Assembly: GCA_905221605.1 (NCBI GenBank)
Contig: CAJNDS010000042.1
Span: 1-64,000 of the forward strand
From: Symbiodinium natans
Lineage: Eukaryota > Sar > Dinophyceae > Suessiales > Symbiodiniaceae
Length of the DNA: 64,000 bases
Reading direction: 5' to 3'
Of the stretch, positions 11,101 to 20,645 are shown in pieces. Below the pieces are notes generated by a model. It did not search any database and had not been told where the DNA came from. It was given only the letters and a program-made list of their open reading frames with translations. The stretch's first letter is position 1, and each line of letters starts with the position of its first letter. A program made the translations under genes and the position numbers.

Positions 11101-11656
11101 TGCTGAAGCCATGGGACTGGTTCAAAGCATCATATGTGGGCTCGACAGGACTCAATGCCACAAGTGCAGTGTCTTGGCTGTCACTCGTGCCAAGATGGAG
11201 TGTCGGCTCACTTGCCTCAGAGCCTGCGTAGTATGGGCCATGTCGGCAAACAATTCCGCCCCTGCATTCCCTGCGCCCATAGTGATACCACCAGCCACCT
11301 CGGCAGTACGAGCCATAGCGGCACACCAGCAGGTTTGCAACCGCAGTCGTGTTGGCGGTGTCCTGCATATCTGCGCTGGCAGTGCTGCTGCTCTGCAAGC
11401 TCGCATCCTCACCTGTCGTCTGGCACACAAGCGTGCCATCACACTTGGGCACGCCCTCCAGCCAAACCTCAGTGCCGTGGCAGAGCACGCCATAGCGGCA
11501 AGAGATCACGTTCCGGACGGCCCAAGACTGGTTCGTCGGGTCGAAGACTGAGTCACCCTCCACATCAACCGCAGCCGGCACGGTCCCGCGCAGGCTCTGT
11601 GCTTGGGCTGCGGGGAGCTGCCAAAGGGCCAGGAGAACGAAGAGGACTGACGACAT
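8168..11656 (-). CDS. Secreted cysteine-rich tandem-repeat protein (1162 aa)
   Basis: A single uninterrupted frame starts with a signal peptide (MSSVLFVLLALWQLPAAQA, likely cleaved before QSLRG). After one divergent N-terminal module come alternating modules of two types: eight carry WWYHYGRRECRGG and seven carry LWINGVRKCSG. Every module has the spacing C-X5-C-X12-C-X5-C with conserved R-[YF]-G after the first cysteine, a G before the third and V before the fourth. Pairs are joined by linkers with N-glycosylation sequons (NQS, NFT, NST). The repeat period is 146 residues, and one unit lacks two residues. The protein ends in mid-repeat at HGPY. With six or more aromatic and basic residues per module it could bind a surface or glycan, but I recognise no family and infer only secretion. 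Exon number is one, unlike its neighbours. A paralogue lies at 32500-35112. Confidence 0.92.
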   Translation of the reverse strand: MSSVLFVLLALWQLPAAQAQSLRGTVPAAVDVEGDSVFDPTNQSWAVRNVISCRYGVLCHGTEVWLEGVPKCDGTLVCQTTGEDASLQSSSTASADMQDTANTTAVANLLVCRYGSYCRGGWWYHYGRRECRGGIVCRHGPYYAGSEASEPTLHLGTSDSQDTALVALSPVEPTYDALNQSHGFSNLISCRFGVVCRGTWLWINGVRKCSGALVCKSGYKADTDVGSEVDTSGSASNFTTMMQDDTNSTTAVANLLVCRYGSYCRGGWWYHYGRRECRGGIVCRHGPYYAGSEASEPTLHLGASDSQDTALVALSPVEPTYDALNQSHGFSNLISCRFGVVCRGTWLWINGVRKCSGALVCKSGYKADTDVGSEVDTSGSASNFTTMMQDDTNSTTAVANLLVCRYGSYCRGGWWYHYGRRECRGGIVCRHGPYYAGSEATEPTLHLGASDSQDTALVALSPVEPTYDALNQSHGFSNLISCRFGVVCRGTWLWINGVRKCSGALVCKSGYKADTDVGSEVDTSGSASNFTTMMQDDSTTAVANLLVCRYGSYCRGGWWYHYGRRECRGGIVCRHGPYYAGSEASEPTLNLGASDSQDTALVALSPVEPTYDALNQSHGFSNLISCRFGVVCRGTWLWINGVRKCSGALVCKSGYKADTDVGSEVDTSGSASNFTTMMQDDTNSTTAVANLLVCRYGSYCRGGWWYHYGRRECRGGIVCRHGPYYAGSEASEPTLNLGASDSQDTALVALSPVEPTYDALNQSHGFSNLISCRFGVVCRGTWLWINGVRKCSGALVCKSGYKADTDVGSEVDPSGSASNFTTMMQDDTNSTTAVANLLVCRYGSYCRGGWWYHYGRRECRGGIVCRHGPYYAGSEASEPTLNLGASDSQDTALVALSPVEPTYDAVNQSHGFSNLISCRFGVVCRGTWLWINGVRKCSGALVCKSGYKADTDVGSEVDPSGSASNFTTMMQDDTNSTTAVANLLVCRYGSYCRGGWWYHYGRRECRGGIVCRHGPYYAGSEASEPTLNLGASDSQDTALVALSPVEPTYDALNQSHGFSNLISCRFGVVCRGTWLWINGVRKCSGALVCKSGYKADRDVGSEVDTSGSASNFTTMMQDDTNSTTAVANLLVCRYGSYCRGGWWYHYGRRECRGGIVCRHGPY
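8180..11345. repeat. Coding tandem array, 438-bp unit
   Basis: Seven near-identical 438-bp units (one of 432 bp, spanning about 9702-10134) make up most of the gene at 8168-11656. Units differ by only a few bases, and some variants (for example AAGATTG versus AAGATGG near the module junction) are shared by neighbouring units. That is the pattern expected from unequal exchange or gene conversion. Confidence 0.93.
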
Positions 11657-11672
11657 CCCTGGGAAAAGGATG
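11657..11672 (-). promoter_or_regulatory. Pyrimidine tract and AG acceptor just before the start codon
   Basis: On the minus strand the sequence CATCCTTTTCCCAG ends two bases before the ATG at 11656. The paralogue has CATCCTTTTTTGCAG in the same place. This is the form of a 3' splice acceptor. In dinoflagellates, mRNAs receive a spliced leader in trans, so this is the likely addition site, giving a leader plus two bases before ATG. A cis intron with an untranslated upstream exon would look the same. Confidence 0.6.
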
Positions 11673-11816
11673 CGCTCGTCTAGAGTCTACACGGGACAGT
11701 CGCTGAGTCACTAGTTTTGCCAAAAGCTGGTGGGGCCACGCGGAGCACGGCTGGGCAAGCATCTGCCTGGACATGATTGGACGAGCAAACGACATCAAAT
11801 GACTCAATGCACTTCA

Positions 11817-12290
11817 TTTCCATCCGGCGAGCGTGTTGTGGGGCTTCTGGGGTCTTCTAGCGTGTTCAGGGCAACTTTAGGGATTTAGGATGATTTAGGG
11901 CCTTGAGGGCTTTTTAGAGCTTTTTTAGCCAAGAGAATGCTTGACTTTATTCGGCCCTTATTGCGGAAAGTTGAGTCAGGGGCTCACGTTGCATGTCATG
12001 CATGTCTAGGGCTGAAGCCGCGGCAGCATCTGGGAGCACAAGGGGCCTTGCAGAAGAGATCGTCACAACTCATCCCTGAATTTCATTGAGAGAGTTGGCA
12101 ACATCTGGTTTTACAATCGTAGGGCCTATGTGCATGGTCAGGAGAAGCATCGCATGAATGCACACTGCAAGGTTCGGGCGACCGTGCCAGGCCGACCAAG
12201 GCATTGCACATGTCCTGAACCGAGAGCCAAGCCAACACTCACATAGGATCCAGCTTCCTGCTGCTGCCTGATTCTAATCTGCTTCCACCT
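11817..12290. other. No supported gene
   Basis: This stretch between the duplication edge and the next candidate exon contains degenerate GGGATTTAGGATGATTTAGGG-like sequence at about 11878-11935 and no protein-like frame. Confidence 0.6.
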
Positions 12291-12526
12291 TCAATGACAC
12301 ATTTCTCGAATTATTTGCTCTGCTGGTCCTGTGTACTGAGTTCCTTCAGGGTTTCCGCCTGTGCAAGAGGCAACTTGGTGTCGTGCGGGCCACTCTGCAG
12401 CCTGCAACTGCAGACTTGCTGAGGAGTTGGCCCGTTCTGCCAACGTTCTTTGCAGCGCCATAGCAACATCAGCAGCTGCTGCCTGACAGAGCTGCACAGG
12501 AGTTTCCACACGAATGAAGCCGTCAC
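12291..12526 (-). CDS. Candidate exons, unrecognised protein
   Basis: Two overlapping minus-strand frames look coding in turn. One reads CQAAAADVAMALQRTLAERA and then SASLQLQAAEWPARHQVA (about 12380-12509). The other reads KLPLAQAETLKELSTQDQQS (about 12310-12370). The shift would fit a short intron or one false reading. Composition is helical. No family was recognised. Confidence 0.3.
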
Positions 12527-12529
12527 CGC

Positions 12530-13320
12530 ACCGGCCTCATGAGCAGAGTGGGAAGTCTGGCTGCCAACGGCTCCTCACGAATGTCAAGCCCGCATAAGAC
12601 ATAAGTGTGCACCTTCCATGAAAGCACTAAGTCACTATGTTTTGTGGAGACTGGGTCTGCACGTAGCCCCCCGCACGATGCCTACTGCTCTCTCCGGGGC
12701 AGATTCAACGCCACCAGGCGCGCCGCACGCACTGCAGTCGCACACACTGCAACGCAACTTATCTACAATCTATAGGATGTGCAGAATCGCTGGCTCTGGC
12801 GTCGTTTGGCGTCCTGTGCGCAGTTTTACAGCACATACTCGGACATTACGTAATATGACTAATCCAGGCTAAAAATAGTAACATATTTGCTAGCTTTGAC
12901 TCCGTAAGGGTTTACGGCTAGACTCATAGGGGTCAACATTTTTTGCGTCGCAGTACCCATTCTTTCACCGATCTGAAGATCGCAGGCCCCGTCCAGACAA
13001 TATTGTGTACAACGAGTAATTCTTCAAGTCGGCTGTGGGGGAAGTTGCAGCGAGCCTTCAAAGTCAAGGCACAGTGTCGGGGCTTTGGTACTGCAGTGCA
13101 CTTGCCGCTCTTGATTCTGGACCACACTTCGGAGGTCCCTTATTCAGGTACAAGTGCAGTACTTATGGCACTTCTATAGTGGAATCCCATATCGGCAGAA
13201 CCCTCAAAAGGGCCCGCTGCTTACCAACCCATCCGACCCCTCCTGAAAGCTCAGACGCGGCAGCACTTCTGGCAGCTGCCAGGCGCGCCAGCCTGAAACC
13301 CCCCCCTCCTTCAGAGATCT
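12530..13320. other. No confident gene
   Basis: Open frames exist on both strands (for example plus-strand 13035-13565), but none has a recognisable motif and none is clearly better than its complement. A TTACG/GGGTTTACGG-like fragment lies near 12908. I see no other structure. Confidence 0.4.
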
Positions 13321-13966
13321 CTCGCTTCACAGAGAACAAGACGCACCAGACCTTCGCTTGGCTTGGCCTTGGGAGGTTTCAGAAGCTGAGGCCAGGGCGC
13401 AGCTGCCAGATCGCGGGCTTCCAACAGCTGGGAGCCTGTCGATCTGCAAGCGCTTGCAGCGTCGTTTCGGATGCACACCCCAGTGCTCCCCTGACAGGCT
13501 GCAACGCGTCAACACGTCGCGCACCGGTCTGTGCACTGCTCACTACGACTTCCCCCGCGCACTGATTCGAAGGCCTTCCACGGCCTGTGAGGCCACGGAG
13601 AGCGTTGCGGCCTTAGGACGTCTGGCACTGAAAAGATGAAACAAGTTAATCGAAGATCTACCAGCAGCTGTTCACATTGTTCACCAAGAAGACGGCTGCG
13701 CAGAGCTGTGCTTCGAACTTCGAACCCCACACGCTCAGGCAGCTAAGGAACAACTCGAGTCTTTAGTGACTCTTCAGTGACTAGGCTCCAAGCTCCGGCT
13801 GCCTTTCCCAGACCCTGGCGCAAAATGGCGCAACATGCATCGTCGGAGCAAAGCCCAGAAGGCCGAGCCACGCCTCCATGGCAATGTAAGCTGCTAGGGC
13901 CTCTCGCGCTTGCACCTGGAACAAGCCGGTGCTACTCTCAGAAACAGCACGTCGTCATTCAAACGG

Positions 13967-14167
13967 CTATGACTTCGAACACCTGACACATGCCCGCACA
14001 AAACTAGAGCATTGCAGATGACTCGCCTTCGACCATGTGGAACTCGAAGATGGCAAGCGATCGCTGGCCACCTTGGCATATGTCCGAGCCTTAGCATCCC
14101 AGCGTTTCAGAAAAGGATTGACCGCCTCGGCAGCTACTGGCAAAAATGTAGAAATACTTCCAAGCAT
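13967..14167 (-). CDS. Candidate exon, unrecognised protein
   Basis: The minus strand reads ISTFLPVAAEAVNPFLKRW followed by DAKARTYAKVASDRLPSSSS, a convincing stretch of about 50 codons. Another possible piece lies upstream in gene order at about 13640-13730 (ALRSRLLGEQCEQLLVDL). Family unknown. Confidence 0.35.
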   Translation of the reverse strand: MLGSISTFLPVAAEAVNPFLKRWDAKARTYAKVASDRLPSSSSTWSKASHLQCSSFVRACVRCSKS

Positions 14168-14478
14168 GCGTCGTTCACGTTTCCGAAAGCCTTGCCTTGT
14201 GGCAGAAGCTCAGTCCATCATGACCGCGAAGCATCTTCGCACGTGCAGTCATGAGGCGCGCATTATCTTGGAGCACTCTGCTCCTCAGAGGCAGGTCGCC
14301 ATATTGGCTGCTGCTTACCCACATGAGCAAAGAGATTAGCAAGGCTCATGCCAACCCCAGTATTTATTTTGGAGCTCGTGCTTTGGAGCTGGGCAAATTG
14401 CACAACTGTCCCGCGGCTGCATGATATGATTTGCTGTGCTGGATGGACAGGGTGTGTGCAAGAGCTACGGGGGGGGGA

Positions 14479-14555
14479 AGAGAGAGAGAGAGATAGATAG
14501 ATAGATAGATAGATAGAGAGACAGAGGGAGAAAAAGAGAGAGAGAGAGAGAGAGA
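14479..14555. repeat. (GA)n / (TAGA)n microsatellite
   Basis: Alternating AG dinucleotides, six or more TAGA tetramers, then AG again. The frames crossing it read Ser/Leu/Tyr repeats and are not genes. Confidence 0.95.
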
Positions 14556-14960
14556 ACGGGAGGCGGAAGACGGCTCTGCAGGGATCACTCGGCAGCAAAG
14601 TGGCTTCAGCTCCTGCAAAAATCCAGCATGCACACAAGACTGCACAGGTTTCAGTCTGCCATCCCCAGTCTTTGCGGCCGGCTTGGTCCTGAACTTGGAG
14701 TGGCGCCCCCCCTCCTGCAAGCAAGAAAGCCCACGCCGACTCCAGATTGTGCTGAGGCTTCCCTTCTCGTCTACTGCCATCATCCTAGTATATAATCCCA
14801 CAAAATATCCCCGGAATCCCAGCAAAACCCCAAAAACCCGAAAATGTCCTGGTGGCGTGAGGCCCAGCGCTGGAGGAGCTCCGCGGCCGATGCTCCGAGG
14901 AGCCGCCGAAGAATGTCACAGCAGGCCGAGGTCTCCTGTATAAGCTTTGTATGGTTTAGG

Positions 14961-15062
14961 TTGGGATGTTCCCCCTTATGCTAACAGTCCTTGATAGGGA
15001 TTCTAGTAGGGGGGTACTATAATCCCTACTGAGGACTGCTAGTAGAAGGGGGAACATCCCAA
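14961..15062. mobile_element. MITE-like foldback element
   Basis: Two 40-base arms (14961-15000 and 15023-15062) are inverted copies of each other with about six mismatches, separated by a 22-base loop. The arms begin TTGGGATGTTCCCCCTT and end with its complement AAGGGGGAACATCCCAA. No open frame is present. The form is that of a small non-autonomous foldback element or a strong RNA hairpin. No clear target-site duplication was identified. Confidence 0.75.
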
Positions 15063-15575
15063 GGCTTCGGGATGTAAAGGGCTTTAGATGCCTATTTAGG
15101 GTTTTATCGAGGTCCATTGATACCTCGCGAAAACAGCGAAGTACCAACAAGGGTTCTGACACAGACACAGGCGGAACACCAAGCATTCTGCAAGAATGTT
15201 TCAAGGATCCTCCCCACGGCAGAGCAACCAGATCGATCTTCGCAAGAGCTCTCGGCAGTGCACCTGGACAAGACGAAGCTAACGATGCAGGCTCAGGCAA
15301 ACCTCACTACAGCCTGCACACAACCCCAAAAGCCCCCAACCCCGAGTCTGTTCTTAGCTCGATCCGGCAGGACGACCCGGCCGATCCTGCTTCGGGCACT
15401 CAACCAGCACGCGAAAGAGCCCACGGACCGAGGCCGTCTTTGGGACCTCTGGCACCTCTGCAGTTCATTGGAGGATGTACAGGATGTGACAGGGGCATCC
15501 CCCCCTAAAAAAAACCCATCGAGGCAAGACGAGGTCTCCGAGATCCGGGCCATCCCGTAGGGGTCCTGCAAACGC

Positions 15576-15596
15576 GGGGGGGGGGGGGGGGGGGGG
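15576..15596. repeat. Poly-G tract (21 G)
   Basis: An uninterrupted G run followed by TGGGAGCC, a few bases before the dispersed repeat at 15640. Confidence 0.95.
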
Positions 15597-15639
15597 TGGG
15601 AGCCTTCCTTCTACACTTTATAATGAAATAGGGGAGCCC

Positions 15640-15711
15640 TAAAATAGGCTCCCAAATAGTAGGATTCCCTTATCATAAGGACCCGAATAAGGTACCCCAA
15701 TTTCGGAAACC
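15640..15711 (-). repeat. Dispersed repeat, copy 1
   Basis: Read on the minus strand it contains GGTTTCCGAAATT, then GGTCCTTATGATAAGGGAAT and CCTACTATTTGGG. The same ordered motifs occur on the plus strand at 43105-43177 with substitutions and a length difference. It is probably an old non-coding mobile element. Confidence 0.7.
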
Positions 15712-16499
15712 ACCAAACTGCATGCACCTCTATGACCCGGTGCTCAAACTTTGAGATGTCGTCGTCGCTCGACAAGCAGTCCTGCAGCCGATCCCTTCAA
15801 AACGGGAACAGGGCACACCAGATGTTAGAAACTCAATGCTCGTAGTAGGGGTGCTGATGGCTCAAGCAATCTTTGCATAACTAAAGGTATCCAAGCCCCA
15901 AAAGCCTCAGGGGCCCTTGAGGAAGGGTTGTGGTACCACTGCACAGGTAGATGCAGGTAGAGTCCGGCAATGACGAAGATCTTTCTGGGCCCAGAAGCCC
16001 GGCAAAGCATGAACTTGCTTGGTGCGTCCCCCAACAGTCCTCGAACTTCACCTGCAAGAAATACACTTGGGTCGAAGGAGCTCTCGAACAGCTTTGTTGA
16101 GCCCTAAGAACCCTACGAGTTCGTACTAGCAAGTACCAGTAACTAGTAAGTACGAGGCAGAACTCTGAGAACCCTAAGAACCCCAACACGCGATTCAACT
16201 CGACGGTCGTGTGGTGTGCTCAGAGGGCACCGGGTAAGAGGGCCCTTTGCTTCGGGGATTCGGCTAGCAAAATTGTACTGTAAAGTGACCCCCCTCCCTT
16301 GGTCGAACCCGTAATATGATACTTGAAAAAGGCGTAGGCAGCTAAGTGCCTTGGTTGCTCGGGTGTGATGCGTTGAATATACATTCACTTCACGTCAGTT
16401 AAACTCAGTCAAGCATTTGGGCGCTCCCCACACTTGCCTCAAGCACCTTCGTATCGTAGCCAGCATCATACAAGCGACTCCTGCAAACAAATCTACCTA

Positions 16500-16640
16500 C
16501 TTCAGCTCCTTGCTGCAAACTCAGATCCGGTCTCTCCCCTGACATCTGCCATCTCTTGCCTGGTGTACTCGGTAAAGTAGTGCATGAGTGATCCTGGCGC
16601 AGATGCCAAGCATCCTTCCTGCCAAGCAAGACTCCAATGA
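16500..16640 (-). CDS. Candidate exon, unrecognised protein
   Basis: After a possible acceptor (CTTGGCAG) the minus strand reads EGCLASAPGSLMHYFTEYTR then QEMADVRGETGSEFAA, which is strongly protein-like. A second candidate exon upstream in gene order, at about 16720-16930, reads LGLARLQEMAQSVIETAEQP. Both may belong to the membrane gene at 17.2-18.3 kb or to the next gene. Family not recognised. Confidence 0.4.
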
Positions 16641-17189
16641 CTCCAATGCCCGAGCTGCATGATCTTAGCACCCTCTTTGACATATCTTACAGCGCGCAGC
16701 CGACATGCACGTGGCCTCGCAGCTGTCCGTCAGGATCCATGATGCCCTGATGCAAGTGAGCTATCACATCCGACCACAGCAGTTGGATGAAGACAGCTGC
16801 AGCACTACTAGAAATCCTGTGCGCGCTGTGCAGCTGGATCTGGGTCTTCGGCTGTTCTGCGGTTTCGATGACGCTCTGTGCCATCTCCTGCAAACGCGCA
16901 AGCCCGAGCTCGCTTCGCATGTGATTAGAATGATTAGACCTTGCAGGTGACTTCATGTTTTAATCAAGCTGTCCATGCGGAACTCAAAAGGGAGGAGCAC
17001 GGCACTCTTCTCGCCGGCAAAGCGCTGCCTTGGCATCAGAAGCACGACTGCAGAAACCATGCCCACACGCTGCACCCACCCGCCTCTTTACCCACCACCA
17101 CTTAACAAGTTACTAAATCAGCAGCAGTGGGTGCGCAAGTTAAGGTCTGTACTGTACGTCGACCCTTCGAAGCATATCGCACTCGTTAG

Positions 17190-18300
17190 CAGCTGTTAGC
17201 AACTTACTGCCTGCTGCCATCTGCTGCTGGAACGCTGGAGCGCAGTCGTGCTGAATGGGATCACCAATGCACCAGCGACCGCAACCTTCAAGCTTCTTTG
17301 GGGAGGGGCGTCGTAACTCGGTGTTTCTCGCAGAAATTGCACGCCTGGTGGTAAGCTTCGACGGCCTGCCGTGCCCTCCTGGGGAGTTGCTTCAAGCGGT
17401 CGCCGTCCCATGCTGCCACAGAAACACTGAGTTGCGCGGCTTCAGGATTAGGATGTCATCCATGGTCAACGGATTGCAGGGCGCATGGAAGAAGAGCACC
17501 ACCTTTGCAAAGGCAACAAAAAACGCGGGAAGAACCGCAGCCAGGTCTTGGAGCCACATCAAGAGTCCGGCAACTGTGAGTACCGGTGAGATGGTCCATT
17601 CCTCCGTGGCCGCTTCGGATACTGACTTGCTGTGACCTCAACCATCCAGGTCCGGCAGGCACAAGAACTCTGAAAAGCACGTAGGGATTCTTTGATTCTT
17701 CTGGCTTAGGTTACGCTTTTGATTTGTGCTAAATCCCTTTTGATACCAGAACCCCTCATCAACAGGAAAAGGGAGCCTAGTCTAGCACCACCAACGTGCC
17801 AATGATTGACATCACTCCGCACAGCGAAGGTACCAGGTCGAAACGAGACGTCGTGGTGCAAGTCGTCTGCCTGGGATGCCGAGCCGATACCATCACAGCG
17901 CTGTCAAGTCGAAGACATCCTTCCTGGCCTTGTGATCATGAAGCGACCCCTGTTGGGTTCGATGCGCCTGAACACGGGAAAGATCTGTGCAAATCGCTGA
18001 GAAATTCCTACAGACCCCATTGCTCTCAGAGCCAGCTGAAATACTGCGCCTCCCCCCTGTCTGCAGCCGCCATCAAAGCATGCCTCATCTTTGATACCTT
18101 GATGCACAGACTCGCGTACTAGTCTGCTATGTAGTGCATGGTCTCTACTCATCTCTACAGGATGAAAGAAGCGAACTTGACCACAGCCTTGGCAGTGGCA
18201 TTCTCCTGGATCGTGTCCCACATGCCTAGCCCGAAGCTGCCACGGAAAATATTTCAGGTTGGGCCAGTAGTGCCACAACGGGTGGCAAAGCACGCCTGGT
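17190..18300 (-). CDS. Probable multi-exon membrane protein (fragments)
   Basis: The clearest exon lies at about 17435-17630. After an acceptor (GGTCACAG) it reads EEWTISPVLTVAGLLMWLQ, then DLAAVLPAFFVAFAKVVLFF, then APCNPLTMDDILILKPRNS, and ends at a possible GT donor. That is one or two membrane-spanning segments followed by an acidic/hydrophobic turn. Upstream pieces on the same strand read GLGMWDTIQENATAKAVVKF (about 18170-18240), VSKMRHALMAAADRGEAQYF (about 18040-18110) and RRIEPNRGRFMITRPGRM (about 17905-17970). A downstream piece reads AFQQQMAAGSKLLTAANE (about 17180-17240). I cannot name the transporter or channel class, and exon order is inferred. Confidence 0.5.
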
Positions 18301-18339
18301 GCAGAGGCCCGGTAGCGATAGGTTGGCTTTATGGAGTGA

Positions 18340-19140
18340 CCTCACCAGCAGCTTCCCTTAAGGAGTCTGCAACTCTTCAAACAGTGGACAGACGAATGCA
18401 GCAAAGCAACTGAGCAAGTCAGAGCGCATTCCTCACGAGCACAGTGAGCAGCATCACTTTTAGTGTGAGCTTCTACAGAGTTAGGCTCCACAGGACGAAG
18501 AGTCCTGCCATCACTTCCTGCACAGTCCCTCGTTTTTGCTGAAGGTGCGGCTGGAATCCTTGCAGCCATGGATGGAGAAGCAGCGAAGGGCACGATATAA
18601 TTCGACGCGTCCAAGAAGCACCGCAAAAACACTAAAGCAGTCAAGAGCCTTCGATGCCAGTGATCTGATCAGCCTTTACAGCATGCAAGGTGCAGTGATG
18701 ACTTTGGATGTGATGTCATGTGAAAGCAGCAGAACACCAGTCTCGTGCTCCAGCAAACGTGCAGTGCAGGCCTCCGACGTCTTTCGAGGGGCATCCTTTG
18801 GGTCCTGTGGCTTCGCAGGGTCCTTTCAACGGGTGACGCGGCAGCATGCGCAGACAGGCGCCAAGTCCGAAGAACCCCCATTTGAGGCAATGGCCTCCCG
18901 CACCTCCGACTGGGCTACTGTCGACCTCGGCAGCGTGGTGCTTAGAATGTGCAAGACATGACGTTCGGCATGCCTGCGGCCTACTGGTACAAGCTGTTGC
19001 AAGTGTCTCGGAGCGGCTGGGACGCAAGAAACACCAGACTTGCCGCATCCGAGGTGCTTTCGAGTTTCCCTGACAGCCTATGCTGCGGCAGGCCGGCAAA
19101 TCAAAAAGGACAAAAAACTCAAAGCAGCGAGGAAGTTCTT
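18340..19140. other. Ambiguous coding potential
   Basis: Several long open frames overlap on both strands (plus 18536-18961; minus 18342-18644 and 18716-19186). None shows a motif. A minus-strand piece near 18470-18520 reads EVMAGLFVLWSLTL and might extend the membrane gene at 17.2-18.3 kb. I leave the stretch unassigned. Confidence 0.3.
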
Positions 19141-19159
19141 GTAGCCCGTCTATCGAAGG

Positions 19160-19350
19160 CCCCATGATCTTATCATCCGTCGCCAAGACGCCCAGGGCAT
19201 GAGCTTGTGCAAGGACGGTGCATCCTTGTCAGGCTCATTCTTTGTCCACCTCCGGGGTGTCCTCACAAGCATGCTACGATTCTTCCGGCCTAAGATCTGG
19301 CTCCGTTTAAATCCAGCGAGTTCAGAAGGCACAAGGGGTATGCACGGCAT
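19160..19350 (-). CDS. Candidate exon, basic protein
   Basis: The minus strand reads LAGFKRSQILGRKNRSMLV and RTPRRWTKNEPDKDAPSLHK, then a Trp-rich end. It is basic and free of low complexity. No family was recognised and exon limits are unclear. Confidence 0.3.
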
Positions 19351-20419
19351 GCAACCCCCCCCTCAAACATGCCATCATCCTTATAGGAACTCCAAAAACC
19401 GGCAACCTTCCACCTTAAACCCCGAATTAGCGGAAACCATGGGAAGCCCTGATAAGCGTCCTGGCCGTCGCCGCCAGCCTGACCACTTTGCCATCCCCAG
19501 GACCTGCGACTTGCCATCCCCCCAGAAAAAGCACCCAAAAACGTGGAGCTGTGAAGTCCCTCGAACCGTTCCGACTCGTGCTGGCGCGTTGTTTGAAGTG
19601 GACTGGCTGAGTCGGCAAAGGATGCTGTGAGAGTTCTGATTTGCATTACGATGGGCCAATGCTTGCAGATTCCGGCGGGAGCCTGCGCTTCTAAACCGCC
19701 AGGCCAGTGCATTGCTCTAGGGCTTGGAATCGAAGATTAACTGATTAGCAGTGATAGAATGAAGTACGTATTGATCCGAGACCAGGGCGGGCTACCGGCT
19801 GCCAGTGTCGACGGTCACTGTCCAAGGCCACACCGGCCGCCGCAATGAGGCCCCCGGCACCTCACAAGAGCCAATCTCAGACCACGCTTTGCTCTTCGCT
19901 GAATTTTATTCTGGCCTGATGGCGTTGTCGTGCCCCTGGCAACAGTGACGCCGCGTCCGTGAGCCTCTTTGCAAGCTGGCTGCTCACTACTCCTTGTCGA
20001 AGCTTCGGACGACAGGCTAGCGGCTTGCAGATAAGTGGCAGGTCGAGGAAAGGAAACCTCCCGCTTGTATCCGGCGGGCATGTCATGGGTACGTGAGGGC
20101 TATGCCAAGCTGCTACAAGTCGTCTGCTGAAGCTCTCTGCTACAGGACTTCTGGTAGATGTTCGTGCTGGATGTGCGATCTGCGTGTTGAACTCATGACT
20201 GGCCTCTGCTCGAATCGGAAACAAGCCACAGGTGCAGATTGTTGCGCCTACACTTGCTAACACTTCCACTCAATCTTAACCGTCTTAACCTTGTCAGGGC
20301 AGGATTTACACTCTCCGACCGTTGCAGTTTGCAGGCATGTCAAGGCGCAGACGAAAGACTCCGTCAGCCCCGGCTGAGCTGCTATGGGACTGATTCGGCC
20401 AGCAGCCTGCACCGGGCTA

Positions 20420-20645
20420 CTATCGACATTCATTATCATCATTCTCGTGGCGCGGGCCATCGTCATCACCACCATCATTGCCGTCATCGGCGTCAACATT
20501 GCCATCATTCATATTGATCCTCATCCTCATCTGCCGGCGGCGTTGGCAGCACCGTTCCCATCATGATCATCCCCATCCCCATCCTCATCGTCGTCGACAT
20601 CATTGCCATCATGACCATCGGCATCATCGCTACCATCATATTTTC
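20420..20645. repeat. Degenerate CAT-rich simple repeat
   Basis: About 220 bp of CATCATC, CATTGCC and CATCCCC units. The frames through it read His/Ile/Met runs and are not real proteins. Confidence 0.85.

Larger units (their letters stand above)
7710..11816. repeat. Segmental duplication, copy 1 (4.1 kb)
   Basis: This block matches 32049-35272 in the same orientation. Similarity starts abruptly at GCAGAAGGGTTGCCAGAAAA (7710 and 32049) and stops just after CAAATGACTCAATGCACTTC (11816 and 35272). It contains the whole repeat-protein gene, about 450 bp of 3' flank and about 160 bp of 5' flank. The copies differ mainly in repeat number (7 versus 5 full 438-bp units). The non-coding 3' flank carries an 8-base indel (near 7822 versus 32165), whereas length differences inside the gene are multiples of three. 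Confidence 0.95.

Noticed and set aside
8388-11231. Repeated plus-strand open frames of 73 and 96 codons in each 438-bp unit (also 32720-34687)
   Set aside because: They are complements of the minus-strand repeat gene and recur only because the unit recurs. They have no start context or independent conservation, and the minus frame has a signal peptide and invariant cysteines.
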